This document shows, piece after piece, positions 11,467 to 21,829 of a DNA stretch of 64,000 nt (positions are counted from its first letter, which is position 1; the number at the start of each line of letters is the position of its first letter). This stretch comes from Powellomyces hirtus. Its lineage: Eukaryota; Chytridiomycota; Chytridiomycetes; Spizellomycetales; Powellomycetaceae. The notes below the pieces were generated by a model, which saw only the letters and a list, made by a program, of their open reading frames with translations, ran no database searches and had not been told where the DNA came from. The translations under genes and the position numbers were made by a program. The stretch spans positions 744,001 to 808,000 of the forward strand of contig JAHLKG010000010.1 of assembly GCA_025526995.1 (NCBI GenBank), written 5' to 3'.

Positions 11467-11639
11467 AAACAACATCTTCATCTTTCATTTTGTGCCCTGC
11501 ATTGTTTTCTTTCCACCCTGATACATCACTTGCTTAATTTTCAAAAAAACGCATTCCAAAGAATTCTTCGCAGTTCATAATTGATCCGTGATATAATGAT
11601 TGGTTGTGTGAAGAGCTATCTACAGTGACTTGTCCTACC

Positions 11640-12284
11640 CTATAAGTTTGAAGACACGAGGGCATCCAACGCCGACTTGGATGTTTGCTGATGCTTCTTC
11701 ACTAGCTTGGACAAGTCTCGGAACTTTTCATTCGCAGCATCGCCCATGAGTTGGAACAAGATCGATTCAGAGGTAGCGACAGTAGCACCAGCTGCTCTCA
11801 GTCTCGCCAACGCAATCGTGACCTCTCCGCGGTTCATGGACGATACGCCGTCAGCAAGCACAATGACATGATAATCATTATCGAGCAGTTCCAACGCAGT
11901 CTGCATGACACACACGTGTGATTCGATTCCAAAGAGGACCGCTGCTCGGGGTCCCGTCAACTTCTCCAGCAAAGCCTGGACTTCCGGCACATACATTGAG
12001 AACTTCGTCTTTGCAAACACATGCGCTTTCGAAACGTCAAGTTCGTGCACCGTCTTTCCCAGAGCCTTGGGGTTCTGCTCGGTGACAATGACGGGGATAT
12101 CGAGCAGGGCGGCGGCATCCAGCATCTTGGTGGCTGTGCTGATAACGTGAGGGTAGTTCCATATGTGGTCCCGGAATCGTTCTTGAATGTCGCAGACAAG
12201 GAAGGCGGTGGAGGACGGCTTCAGAGGCAAGAGCGGGCGAGCAGCGCGACCAGCAGCCCGACCGAGGATTGAGGAGGCAGACAT
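11640..12284 (-). CDS. Isochorismatase-fold cysteine hydrolase (ISOC1/2-like)
   Basis: Intronless gene of 214 residues in the isochorismatase-like hydrolase family, closest in pattern to ISOC1/ISOC2. Visible features are the catalytic Asp in FLVCDIQERF, a conserved VTEQNPKALG segment, a Lys in FAKTKFSM, and the nucleophilic Cys in IESHVCVMQTAL, followed by VLADGVSSMN. The first 20 residues (SSILGRAAGRAARPLLPL) are basic and hydroxylated with no acid, so mitochondrial import is plausible. The substrate of this subfamily is not settled, so no reaction is claimed. The gene is convergent with the phosphatase gene, with 173 nt between stop codons. Confidence 0.88.
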   Translation of the reverse strand: MSASSILGRAAGRAARPLLPLKPSSTAFLVCDIQERFRDHIWNYPHVISTATKMLDAAALLDIPVIVTEQNPKALGKTVHELDVSKAHVFAKTKFSMYVPEVQALLEKLTGPRAAVLFGIESHVCVMQTALELLDNDYHVIVLADGVSSMNRGEVTIALARLRAAGATVATSESILFQLMGDAANEKFRDLSKLVKKHQQTSKSALDALVSSNL

Positions 12285-13747
12285 TGGGAGAATAGCAAAG
12301 GTAGGAGTAGTGATGTGCGAACAACGAGCTGATGTCAGAAGTTAGTTTGCTTTTGTCGTTACAGTACCTACACCGCAGTTGGGCATGTGGCCTTCCACAT
12401 CCTACGCGTCAAACCGGAGAGCTGAAGCGCGTTGGTTTCCACATCGACATCATCATATGATACTGACAGGTCGTTCGTAGAGTACCGTAATTCGTCTTCG
12501 CTCAACCGAGTGCATCATCACACTGCACCCCTCAATGTGAAGGATCATAGCCTATGTAGCGTCAAGCGTGGCCTGCTTCTTGCGTACAGTTTTGTAGCAA
12601 AGGTATATATATTCAATGTACGGGACAGAACGTATGACCAAGACTTGCAAAGTGAAATGCACCAAGGCCAGATCACGGCACGAATCAGAGCGTGAATACT
12701 AATTGTCCTTCCATAATACGTCAAGCACGGTCATAGGTATCATCACTTTCGTGCGCAGTGGCCCCTCATATACCATGTGACAGCTGGAGCTACTTCTGGT
12801 ATGTCGTTCACGATTCATACAAGACGGTAACCACCAGCCCGTTGCATGACCAGTTGCGATTATCGCAACGTAGAGTGTGCTTTCGAACATACTTACTGCC
12901 CTCTTGAATCAGCTGGCCAACAAAGCAAACGTACTCGTATAGTTTGGCAGCAGTGACAATGTTTATGGGAACAATAGTAGCTCGTGGAGGCTACATCGAA
13001 AAATCATCGACAGGGTCGCCTACACTGATTGAACAAGAGAATTAGTCTCCGAGTCGAAAAGCCATCATGAAAATGTCCAGTACTGTGCGCAGAATCACAG
13101 TATTAAATCAGACAGTGTGAATACATTTGTGCCTCCAGCGTGGGTCAGGCAACAATACTAAAACGTCATCTTTTTCACAAGTCCTCCGCAATCCAATCCC
13201 GTCGGGTTTCTCAAAGAGCATCAGAAGCAGGTACTTACGTTCACGCGATACGGATTTCATATCTTGGACAGTCTCATACTCCGTGGCCTGCCAGCTGATA
13301 TACTTGATGCGAGACGACTCGTCTCTTGTCATCATCACTGCTGCTCGGTCTGCGATCTTGCGACTACGTCGTCGAAACACGAAAGGCTATTTGTAACGAG
13401 CCACGGAGATCGACAAGAGACCCCCGCGTTGTACAATATTAGTCGCTGCCGTGGGGTCTGCTGTCCAAATCCTTAGGACGGGCTAGTCAATCATTGGCTA
13501 CTTTGGTGAATCGCCTGAATTGTGATGTCGGTAAAGAAAAAAGCAACAAGGACTTTTGAGCCCAGATGCAGTCACGTGAGCAGACCTGGCGCAGCAAATG
13601 ACGACGAGTGTGTAACGTAAACAAGTCCGACTGACTCTACGCGCGTGACTAGGAACTGGGTCAAGCGAGCAAACCCTCTCCACCTCCTAACACACCAATA
13701 CCACTTCTGTAACTGTCACATAAACTCCTCCTCGTGCGCCGCCCACA
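12285..13747. other. Gap with protein-like fragments but no secure gene
   Basis: 1.46 kb between the isochorismatase-fold gene and the coiled-coil gene at 13748. On the minus strand, 12.69-13.4 kb carries several protein-like stretches, listed separately. The part near 12300-12420 should hold the promoter of the 12284 gene. On the plus strand, 13680-13747 is pyrimidine-rich just before the ATG. Confidence 0.35.
12699..13380 (-). other. Unidentified minus-strand candidate exons, possibly a broken gene
   Basis: A frame at 13380-13108 reads convincingly (KYLLLMLFEKPDGIGLRRT, then LLPDPRWRHK). Farther downstream a frame gives VGDPVDDFSM, one TAG, then PPRATIVPINIVTAAKLY and FVGQLIQEG, followed by a perfect GTAAGTATG donor. 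After that donor the reading continues either KVAPAVTWYMRG or CHMVYEGPLRTKVMIP, depending on frame. Splice phases between the first block and the second do not match, and the TAG at the VGDPVDDFSM boundary needs an intron or is a real stop. Either an intron-rich gene of unknown family or a decaying one is possible. No ATG-led start is evident. Confidence 0.25.
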
Positions 13748-14394
13748 ATGTCAACTCGAACCGAACAAGTGCTCCAACGAAAAGCTGAGATCGACGCCGA
13801 GAAGCGAGCTCAGGCAGAAGCTCGCCTATCGTCGCACAATCTGGCCGTGCAGTCCGCTTCAGCAGTTCAACACGAGAAGGCGCAGCATGCCGCTGCAATG
13901 TCTTCGCATTCTCAGGAGAATTTGAGAAGGGTGCGAGATAAACCTCGATGGTGCAACATAGGCAGTTCGCGCAGCAGTTTCTAACTTTCTGGGATTGATG
14001 TGTTTTCAGAAGGAAGAGCAGGATGCGCGCAAAGTGGAAGCTACTTTGCGGGAACTCCAAGCGAAATCCGCAAGAGCTGATGAGGTCGTGGAACAGGTAA
14101 CCATCCATTCTCCCCGTCGATCAATACTCGTTTGAAATAGGAAAAAACTAATGCAAAATTTCGGTGCACTACAAACAGCACAAGCACGAAGTAGCTCAAC
14201 ACGCAGCCCAGGTCGGCACCCATCCTGCGACTCTCGAAAACGTTAGGAGGCGTGACACCGAAGAGGAAGACCGAAGAAAAGAACTGGAAAACCAAATCAG
14301 GAGAAAGTCTGCGCACGCTGATGAGCTCAAATCCGAGGCTTTGGAACACGCAAAGGAGAAGGCCCGATCATTCGAGAAGCCGTTTGAGCATTAA
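13748..14394 (+). CDS. Small helical protein with an internal repeat, unidentified (about 157 aa)
   Basis: Three exons join in frame. Exon 1 starts MSTRTEQVLQRKAEID; exon 2 follows an intron starting GTGCGAGA; exon 3 starts HKHEVAQHAAQV and ends KARSFEKPFEH. The product is almost entirely charged helix (Glu, Lys, Arg, Gln, Ala), with no membrane segment or signal peptide. An internal repeat is visible: LQAKSARADEVVEQHKHE in exon 2 resembles IRRKSAHADELKSEALEH in exon 3. The style recalls stathmin-type tubulin-binding helices, but that is only resemblance in composition and repeat style, and I make no assignment. Matching exon phases and the shared repeat argue for a real protein. Confidence 0.6.
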
Positions 14395-14799
14395 TCATCT
14401 GTGTTTTGTGTGACCTCAAAGGCCCTCAGATTGCGCGTTGCTGTTGAGGACCATCGACAATTGTACGATACCTATCTAAAAAAAATATCCCTGTACATTG
14501 TTCTGGTCGAACTTCTTTTCTTTAAACTTACCTTCCTGTATTTACATGCATCTTGAATAAACTAAATAAGGTTTATAGATTATAGATAAACGGTGGATCA
14601 TTCTGACAATGATCTGGTCAAGATCACATACTGCGTTATTTTCAGTGCCTTTGGACGTGCTTTCTAAAACATCGGTCGCTACAGAGCTTGCCGAGTACGT
14701 AATCATGCTGCGCCTCACTGGCCGGAAAACGTCACACTGCCATTCCGTCTGTTCGCGTCGCAACGTTCTATCCCTCCGAATGCTAAAATCACACTCAAG
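14395..14799. other. Intergenic region upstream of DAP1, no gene seen
   Basis: AT-rich stretch (14480-14600) followed by the DAP1 promoter. No coding motif recognised. Confidence 0.4.
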
Positions 14800-15526
14800 A
14801 TGACAGACAAAGTCGAGCCCGAAGTCATCAGCGTCGCCGCACCCGTCGAGGCCATGAGCTGGCAGGTTCTTGTGCTGATGCTGGTCGGTATCTACCTGTT
14901 CAGTGTCTTTGTAAGAACGATATTCCCCGACAAGATCCCCGACGCCGAGGCAGAACCGCTTAGCCCATTGACGTCCCCGGTTTCGCCAACCGCTCCCATT
15001 TCATTGTAAGGTGTCAATGTAAAGACAAGGTTGAAAGTTTGGTCCGGCAGTTCTCAAACGCCGAATTCTGTTGTTATTAGAAAAGCGTCAGATTCCAATT
15101 CTGAGTTCACGCCGCCAGACAATTCGCCCGGACCCGACCTGCCCTCGGCCGGGACGGATGTCTTTACCCCCGCAAGTCTGGCGGAGTTTGACGGAAAGGA
15201 TGACAAGAAATCAGTCTACGTGGCCATCAAGGGAACCGGTAAGGAGTCGCGCGTATAGAAACAAAAACTGGCAATGCCACACGCTAAAGTTAAGGTTACA
15301 TTTTCCAGTCTTTGATGTGACGAAGAACCGATCGAGCTACTGCCCCGGCGCATCATACCACATGTTTGCTGGCAAGGATGCCTCACGCGCGTTAGGCAAG
15401 TCCAGCCTTAACAAGGCCGACTGTGTGCCGGATACTAGTGGCTTGACGGAAAAAGAGCTGGAGACCCTTGACAAATGGGAATCGTTTTACAGAAAGAAAT
15501 ATCCAATTGTGGGTACCGTGGCCTAG
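14800..15526 (+). CDS. DAP1: Dap1/PGRMC-type membrane-anchored cytochrome b5-like heme protein
   Basis: Membrane-associated progesterone-receptor-component family; in fungi Dap1 binds heme and supports sterol-synthesis cytochrome P450s at the ER. Three exons. Exon 1 (MTDKVEPEVISVA...) has one N-terminal membrane helix (WQVLVLMLVGIYLFSVFV) and a proline-rich linker. Exon 2 begins the cytochrome b5-like domain (FTPASLAEFDG, KSVYVAIKG). Exon 3 completes it with VFDVTKNRSSY, the heme-region tyrosine motif YHMFAGKDASRALG, and DKWESFYRKKYPIVGTV. Junctions SL|KASDS and KGT|VFDV restore codons. Order and length (about 175 residues) match PGRMC1. The stop lies 68 nt from that of the convergent F-box gene. 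Confidence 0.93.
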
Positions 15527-15594
15527 CTAGCTAGCCCAGAATCGTGTTGTATATATGAAGAATCAGCATTTAGAGGGGCCAGACTACATAGCAT

Positions 15595-17269
15595 TCAAGC
15601 AAAATGCGTGATTTGATGAAGCCGTTTGCAGGATGCTTTGAGCTGCTCCATTTCTTGTTTCTCAAGATAGTCCCTCCACCCTCCTGGACCCATGGACAAG
15701 CTCAACGCTACCAATCGTTCCATTTTGGGCAGGTAGATTTTCAAAGCTTGGTAACCAACCTTTGCTGGAACGTTGCTGAGACCCTCCAATCGTTTGCAAT
15801 GCTCTGCCAGTGCCGCTAATGTCCTAAACGTAACGCGGGTTGCATTGAAGGGTAGGGACAGTCTTTGCAGCCGGGGCAAGCTTTCCGCGAGAACAACCAG
15901 GGACGCATCGGTGATGCGCGTGTTTTGCGTGGTCCCCAAATGCAGCGTTTCCAGATTCACGCACTTGCGACCCAAGAGCATTACAGCAGAGTCCGTAATA
16001 TCCTTTCCATCGCAAATGTCCAATGACACAAGATTTGCACAGTTCCCGGCTATGAGCATTAAGGGCATGTCCATTTGTATGGGAATCGTCAGAAACTTGA
16101 TGTTCGGGCACGCAGTTACTATTTGCCCGACATGATCATCGGTCAAGTGGTGGTGCACCGACGCGGCGCGTTGTGATGGGGTGACCTGAACGTGCTCCAA
16201 CCCGTGAAAGGAGGGGATATGCGGTAGCACGTCGTTTAGAAACCCTATGCCGTCCAGCGTCAAATGGGTGAGCTTCGGGTGGTTTTTGAGAGGATCTAGA
16301 AATGCTGTCACGGAATTGAGCGTTGATAGCTCATTCAAGGAAACAGCTTGTAATGAGAGGTTGTTTCTCAGGATCGCGCTTACGGCTGCCGTGTTGATGG
16401 CATTCCCCACGCGAAAGGTTCTGAGGGATTTCAAATTCTCTGCTGCCACTTGCAAGATGTCATCAACTGCGATTGGCCAGTCCAAAGTCAGCGTGTCGAG
16501 GTCCGGATTGTTGATCAGGATATCCGCCAGCGCTCCTTTTACTCTGCGATCATCCTCATTGTCGATATGAACCAGCCGAGCGATGCCCATCCCAGCACAC
16601 CCCAACGCGAACGTCTTCAGCTGCCCGCGGTACCCATCCGCAACAGCTCGAAATCCCCGAGCCGTGAATCCCAAATCCCTTGACGCATCCCTCAGACTCT
16701 TCAGTCGGAGATGTTTGATGTTGCGGCAGTTGCGAACGACTGCTGACAAGCCCTCGTCAGATACCGATCCTGCTGTTTGCACGCCAGCAACAATCGATAA
16801 CGCGATCAACTGCCGGCAGCTAGAGGAGATGATCCACAGATCATCGTCGTTGATGGCAGGAAAATCGAGATTGAGGATCGTTAGCCGAGGCGAGAATTTG
16901 AGAATCTTCACCAGACTGTGGCGTCGCATATCCTCGCTGTCCTGACTACCCTCCCAATCCGACGTTGTTGCCACGAGTGTGACCTCTTGTATGCATGTCC
17001 GATAGTCAACTGTCAAACCTTTTGGTTTCGATAGCAGTTTACAGTACTTTTGCCCTGTCATAGAACGTCAGACGGGCATATTTCGCGGAGTTTCGACCAA
17101 GGTCATTCTTACATTCATGAGAGTAGCCGTTGACGCGTTTCCACACGAATGCGTGGGCGGAATTGAACCATGCGTGATTGACCAAGCAGCAAGAGTACAG
17201 GTCCGGGAGGTCGGGGAGACGGCTGAAGATGGCGTCAAGGAGCTCTATTGGTACTTTGGCTACGGCCAT
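15595..17269 (-). CDS. F-box/leucine-rich-repeat protein
   Basis: Probable SCF ubiquitin-ligase substrate receptor. A 57-nt intron (17112-17055) joins exon 1 (17269-17113) to exon 2 (17054-15595), giving 538 residues. The F-box is at the very N-terminus (VPIELLDAIFSRLPDL through VNHAWFNSAHAFVWKRV). The rest is made of AMN1/FBXL-type leucine-rich repeats, for example LIALSIVAG, LRTFRVGNA, LVSLDICDG, LETLHLGTT and LQRLSLPF. The splice gives GYSHEWQKYCKLLS, a typical F-box exit. The substrate is unknown. Its promoter region is shared with the divergent hydrolase at 17624. Confidence 0.87.
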
Positions 17270-17623
17270 CTCAGTAGCACTAACAAGCCCGGGAGATCGT
17301 CAACTCACCGCCACTTTCCCAAGTCAAGTGTGGCTGGTAACGCGTGAGCTTTCATTTGTGACAAGTCCTCCGATCATTTGCCCGATTTGATGTGCTGCTC
17401 CAGAGTTTACAGACGTTGAACGTGGAGCTTGCTAAGAGGGTAGAATTTTGCACGGACACCTCCGTTCGACGATGTGACTGGATCCGACGGGTTTGGCAAT
17501 TGATATAAAGGGAGCCCAAGAAAACAACCTTGCGTATAGCGCTAGCACACATACCGCTTTTTCTCAAAAGTAAAATAAACTTATTGTTGGACACGCCCGA
17601 GATTTTCTCTTTCGATTAGCGGA
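17270..17623. other. Divergent promoter region
   Basis: 354 nt between the start codons of the F-box/LRR gene (minus) and the alpha/beta hydrolase gene (plus). It should contain both promoters. A TATAAAG-like sequence lies near 17504 on the plus strand. No coding signal. Confidence 0.45.
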
Positions 17624-18857
17624 ATGTGCTCAACGGAACTACCGAGCAAAGAACCTTTCGAGTCTGTGCCAGTGACATTCCCGTCTGCAGAAACAGCCCC
17701 GGCACCCCCAGCTGACCCTGGTTCCCCCATAACTCTCGCCGGCACGCTTTTATTCCCGCCTTCCCAGAATGACGGCAAACGCTTCCCTGCGATCCTAATC
17801 CTTGCCGGTTCCGGCAACCTCGATCGTGACGGCAATGTTCACCACTGGCTGACCGGGGTGAAGCTGAACATTTATAACCACCTCGCCGAAGCCTTGGTCA
17901 AGAAATCAGGGTGCGCGGTCTTGCGGTTCGACAAGCGCGGCTGTGGCGAATCAGTGGTGCCTGGTGACCCCGATGCGTTCTTTCGGGCCGGGATGTGGAA
18001 TTTCATCGACGACGCGGTGGGAGCTTACTGCTTCTTAGCCGCTCACCCACGGATAGATATTGCGCGCATCTATGTGTTGGGTCACAGTGAGGGAGCCTTG
18101 ATGCTCTACCAAATTTGCTCTCGGATTGCATCCATGTCACTTCCGCAGCCGTTTGGAATAGTTTCTATCTCCGGGTTTGCCCAATCGCTTCCTGAGGCGA
18201 CAGCCTATCAGCGCAAACTTCTTGCGCAGGAGGTGACCGACGCGAAGGGTCTCAAGGGAATCATCTTGCGACGCGCAGTGCCACCCGATACCATCGACTC
18301 GAAAGCGGAAGCGGCCATTGATGACTATTTCAAAGAACCACTTTGCGATTTCAATACCAAGTTAGTTGGGCTCGTCAAAACGCCTTGCAAATGGTATCGT
18401 GACCATTGGATCTACGCGGGTGAGCGGCCCAGCGTTGAAACTGGAAAATGCGTAAACGAAATGATCAAAGATGCGCAGAAAGTTACATGCCATGTCTTTG
18501 CACTGTGTGGAGCTAAAGGTAAAACTGGAATAATCACGAAAGCCGTTGACCCAGATGCGGTAGTTGACATCATTATCTCGCGTATATTGCTATATAGACG
18601 TGCAGGTCATTCCTTCCCACCACAGTGAAACCAGACTTGCGGAATGGACTCCGAATGCAATATCGTCACATGCGGAGATTATTGAGGACATGAACCATAT
18701 TCTACGGAAGCAGGTGGAGCCGGCTAGTTTCCTGGATCTCAAAGCTGTTTATGCCAAAGGCGCATTGCAACTCATTGATGAAAGATTGGTGGATTCATTG
18801 ACGAATTGGGTGCAGAGAACGCAAGGACAAACAACTGGTAGTTTGAGGCAGTTTTAG
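17624..18857 (+). CDS. Alpha/beta hydrolase of unknown substrate
   Basis: 384-residue alpha/beta hydrolase after removing a 79-nt intron (18519-18597). The intron is required: the splice gives FALCGAK|DVQVIPSHHSE in frame, whereas the unspliced frame runs into a stop. Motifs are LILAGSGNLDRDG (beta-strand and oxyanion region), RFDKRGCGESV, the nucleophile elbow VLGHSEGAL with catalytic Ser, and a C-terminal DMNHIL with the likely catalytic His. No signal peptide or membrane helix. Family members include dienelactone-hydrolase-like and peptidase-like enzymes. The sequence does not say which. Divergent with the F-box/LRR gene. Confidence 0.85.
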
Positions 18858-19422
18858 CGCTATACAGGATGGACCCGTTTGAGATGGCAAGGACACGTCA
18901 GTGGTTGCATGTACTGGTACATGCAACTCCTCACAATAGAATTTGACGCATTTGTTACTGGCTTAGTCTAATCGAAATCCCGTTGCGTGATTTTAGTCAA
19001 GTTGCTTGAAACGCACGCGTTCTGCATTACATATACTTCGATCGGTGAAAGCAGAAGCACAGTCAACTCCCACTTCCCTATCAAGTTATCGACATGCTTC
19101 TTGTTGATAGCGTTTGCCTTCTCCCTCCTGACTGGGAATTTGTCATTCAAAGTAGTTTGAAAACACACGCATCCCAAAGGGTTTTGTAGTAGCCAAGCCA
19201 CACCAAGCGCGCCTATCCCTTCCGTGAACCCCGGCGTGCGAGAAAAAGCTCACAAAGGGTTGGCCGTCTCCCACCCGAACACTCCATTACTAACTGAATG
19301 ATATAAAAGGTTGGGAATGTTTTCCGTCCTCCTACCTTCACTTACTTACTCAAACACCCAACACCTAACTCCCAAACCCACACACATTCCACTCAAACAA
19401 ACAACCCTCGAACACCTTAAAA
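18858..19422. other. Intergenic region, promoter of the SDR gene
   Basis: 565 nt. A minus-strand open frame (18968-19201) shows no motif. The last 130 nt look like a strong promoter and leader: TATAAAA at 19302-19308, then a C/A/T-rich leader without ATG up to the start codon. Confidence 0.5.
19302..19308 (+). promoter_or_regulatory. TATA box of the SDR gene
   Basis: TATAAAA about 115 nt upstream of the ATG, followed by a pyrimidine/adenine-rich leader. A matching element, TATAAAG, precedes the decayed copy at 20703, so the promoter seems to have been duplicated with the gene. Confidence 0.6.
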
Positions 19423-20324
19423 ATGCTTGCCACTACACAATCTCTGAGCGGCAAGGTTGCCCTTGTTACCGGAAGCCGCGGAATCGGCAAAGGAATTGCC
19501 ATTGCGCTGGCTGAAAACGGCGCAAATGTTGCTGTTACATACTCCTCGAGCAAGAGCAAGGCCGTTGGTGACGCTCTTGTTGAGGAGCTGAAGAAGGTAC
19601 GGAGACGCAAAGTGTTGGTTGCAGTGACGAATGATCGATGGTTGATGCTTATTCTGGGAATGTTGAACCACAGCTCGGAGCCAAAGCCGCTGCATTCGAA
19701 CACGACGTCCGCGCTTTTGACAAAGCACCGGCACTCATCGAGGAAGTCGTCAAGACGTTCGGAGGCTTTGACATTTTGGTCAACAATGCGGGTGTGTCTG
19801 TGCCAACGCCTGTTGGAGCCACCAAAATCGACGACTATGATTACATTTTTGACGTGAACGTGAAGGGCGTTTACTTTCTGACTGAGGTATGCTAAGAACG
19901 TGAGACATCAGATTAGACAATCATTAACCTGTTGATTGATCAGGCTGCAGTCAAGCACATCCGAGACTACGGCCGAATTATTAGCATTACCTCCATCCTC
20001 GCCCGAATGGTACTCCCTAACACCTCCATCTACTCCGCTTCCAAGGCCGCCGTCGAAGCATTCACGCGCAGCTGGGCGGTCGAGCTCGCATCTCGCCACA
20101 TCACCGCAAACTCCGTCAATCCCGGCCCAATTGATACTGATATGTTCAACGGCTTTGAGCAAGCTAGCGGCGGAGAAGCCTCGGCATGGGCCAAGACGTT
20201 CCCGGGTGGAAGAGTCGGACAACTGAGTGATGTTGGGGATGTTGTTGCCTTTTTGGCGAGTGAGAAGTCAAGGTGGATTACGGGTACCGTTGTTGGAGCT
20301 AATGGGGGTGCGCTTATGGTTTAG
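19423..20324 (+). CDS. Short-chain dehydrogenase/reductase (SDR), intact copy
   Basis: NAD(P)-dependent oxidoreductase of the classical SDR family, 255 residues. Introns at 19597-19673 and 19887-19943 join KK|LGAKAAAF and LTE|AAVKHIRD in frame. Motifs are the cofactor-binding TGSRGIGKG, NNAG in LVNNAGVS, catalytic Ser in ISITSIL, the YSASK catalytic Tyr-Lys, and NPGPIDTDMF. The C-terminus is GANGGALMV. This resembles 3-oxoacyl-reductase/gluconate-type SDRs, but the substrate cannot be read. The start ATG follows a leader with a TATA box. A decayed tandem copy lies about 440 nt downstream. Confidence 0.9.
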
Positions 20325-20765
20325 TGTACCATGGGGGATGGGGTTTCAATTGTATATATCACACATATGCATACCGGCCATGGTGAAATGATTCTTGAAT
20401 ACATATCGAGTTTTTCATGAAGATAAGCTTGCTCCAAACATTTGTTTGCTGCGGATTGTCGATGTGTTGATGAGGATTGTACCTGCTTGTGCTGCGTATG
20501 GTACGAGGATGAGGCCAGAAGCGGAGTCGTTGCTTCCGACGTGCAAAACACCTGTCAAGTCAGAAACAGCATGGCCAAGCCACGCGGGGGATGCGCGAGG
20601 ATGTGGCTTGTACCATCAATTCCTTCAGACCGCGACCTCGCCTTAAATGCCCGTTGCAAGTCAGAAGCGTCTGACAGTCTGACAGTCTCGCAACTCCAGG
20701 GATATAAAGGGATGGAGGATTGGCAACCTTCCTGCTCACCTCCTCAACTTCGGAAACACGCTGAA
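20325..20765. other. Spacer between SDR gene and its decayed copy
   Basis: 441 nt. The last 70 nt resemble the promoter of the intact gene (TATAAAG at 20703-20709, then a C-rich leader). The rest has no coding signal. Confidence 0.5.
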
Positions 20766-21536
20766 ATGCCTTCCACTACATAAGGTCTTATCGGCAAGGT
20801 TACCCTTGTCGTAGGCACGAAGAATCTACAAAGACATTGCTACTGCATTGGCTGAGAATGGGGCGGATGTCGCGATGACCTTTGCTGACAGGAGAGACAG
20901 AGGTGAAGATCTTGTTGAAGAACTGAAGCAGGTACTGATAGGCATGTCTGCTGGTTCAGAAATTGGGACAGTCAAAGTTGACGTTCGTTGCAACTGTTCA
21001 TCACAGCTCGGAGTCAAAGCGGCTACGTTTGAATATCACGGGCTGTGATATCATCTGGCATCTTCGCTCATCGAAAAAGCTATCAGAGAGTTCTGACCTC
21101 TTGATATTTTGGTGAACAGCGGGACTATCTCTGAATCACCTGACATCCATGACTTTGAGGTGAGCGTGAAAGGCGTTTACTGGTTGCCTGAGGTATGCCA
21201 AAGCGCATTACGTCGGAAACCAGGCATGTATAAACTCATGTACACAGTCATGAGGTTGTTACTCCGCACATGAGAGACAACGGCAGTATCATCAGTATTA
21301 CCCCATTTTCGCCACAAACCCCACCACCGATGCCCGCCTCAACACATCATTCGCGGAGACTGTTACGCGCGAATAAGCGCGTACAATTGGACCACATTAC
21401 ATTACTGCAAGCTGCATTGGCCGGGCATGGGAGAGGCTGACCACAAAGAGACTGTAGATCTCATCGTTACGCTTGCGAGCGAAAAAGGGAATCGATCACA
21501 GGCATCGCTGTCAACGTCGGGGCGGTTATAATTTAA
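20766..21536 (+). pseudogene. Decayed tandem copy of the SDR gene
   Basis: Aligns with the intact SDR gene just upstream. The ATG at 20766 is followed at once by a stop (MPSTT then TAA) where the intact gene reads MLATTQSLSG. Recognisable pieces are GLIGKVTLV-like bases, AENGADVAMTFAD with EDLVEELKQV, the intron-like segment ending CATCACAG followed by LGVKAATFEYH, DLLIFW-like sequence, and a terminal GVNVGAV-like stretch before the stop at 21534. The catalytic YxxxK region is lost or out of frame. Several frameshifts and stops make it non-functional. It shows a tandem duplication and decay, including promoter. Confidence 0.85.
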
Positions 21537-21829
21537 GCACTACGGAGTTCGCACAGCCATAATATTCTACCACATGATGCACGGCAACTGAGAAAAGGGC
21601 GGTTGCAATTTTTTTTTAGCTGTACATATGAATACAAATACCGCACCTGACTGACACATACTTGTATTTGCAAGATTGGCTGCGGAACGGGATGTGGCTT
21701 ATACATGTTCGCGTTCGGACGTGTCATTCATTAATTTGTTACCGCGGTAACAAGCGCTGAACGATTGCTCCGAGTGTGAGTAATTCACTCGGCGACGATT
21801 CACTACTTCTGATCATCCAAGTAATAAAT

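Noticed and set aside
18500..18610. Apparent premature stop in the 17.6-kb hydrolase
   Set aside because: A 79-nt intron (18519-18597) joins GAK to DVQVIP and keeps the frame to 18857.
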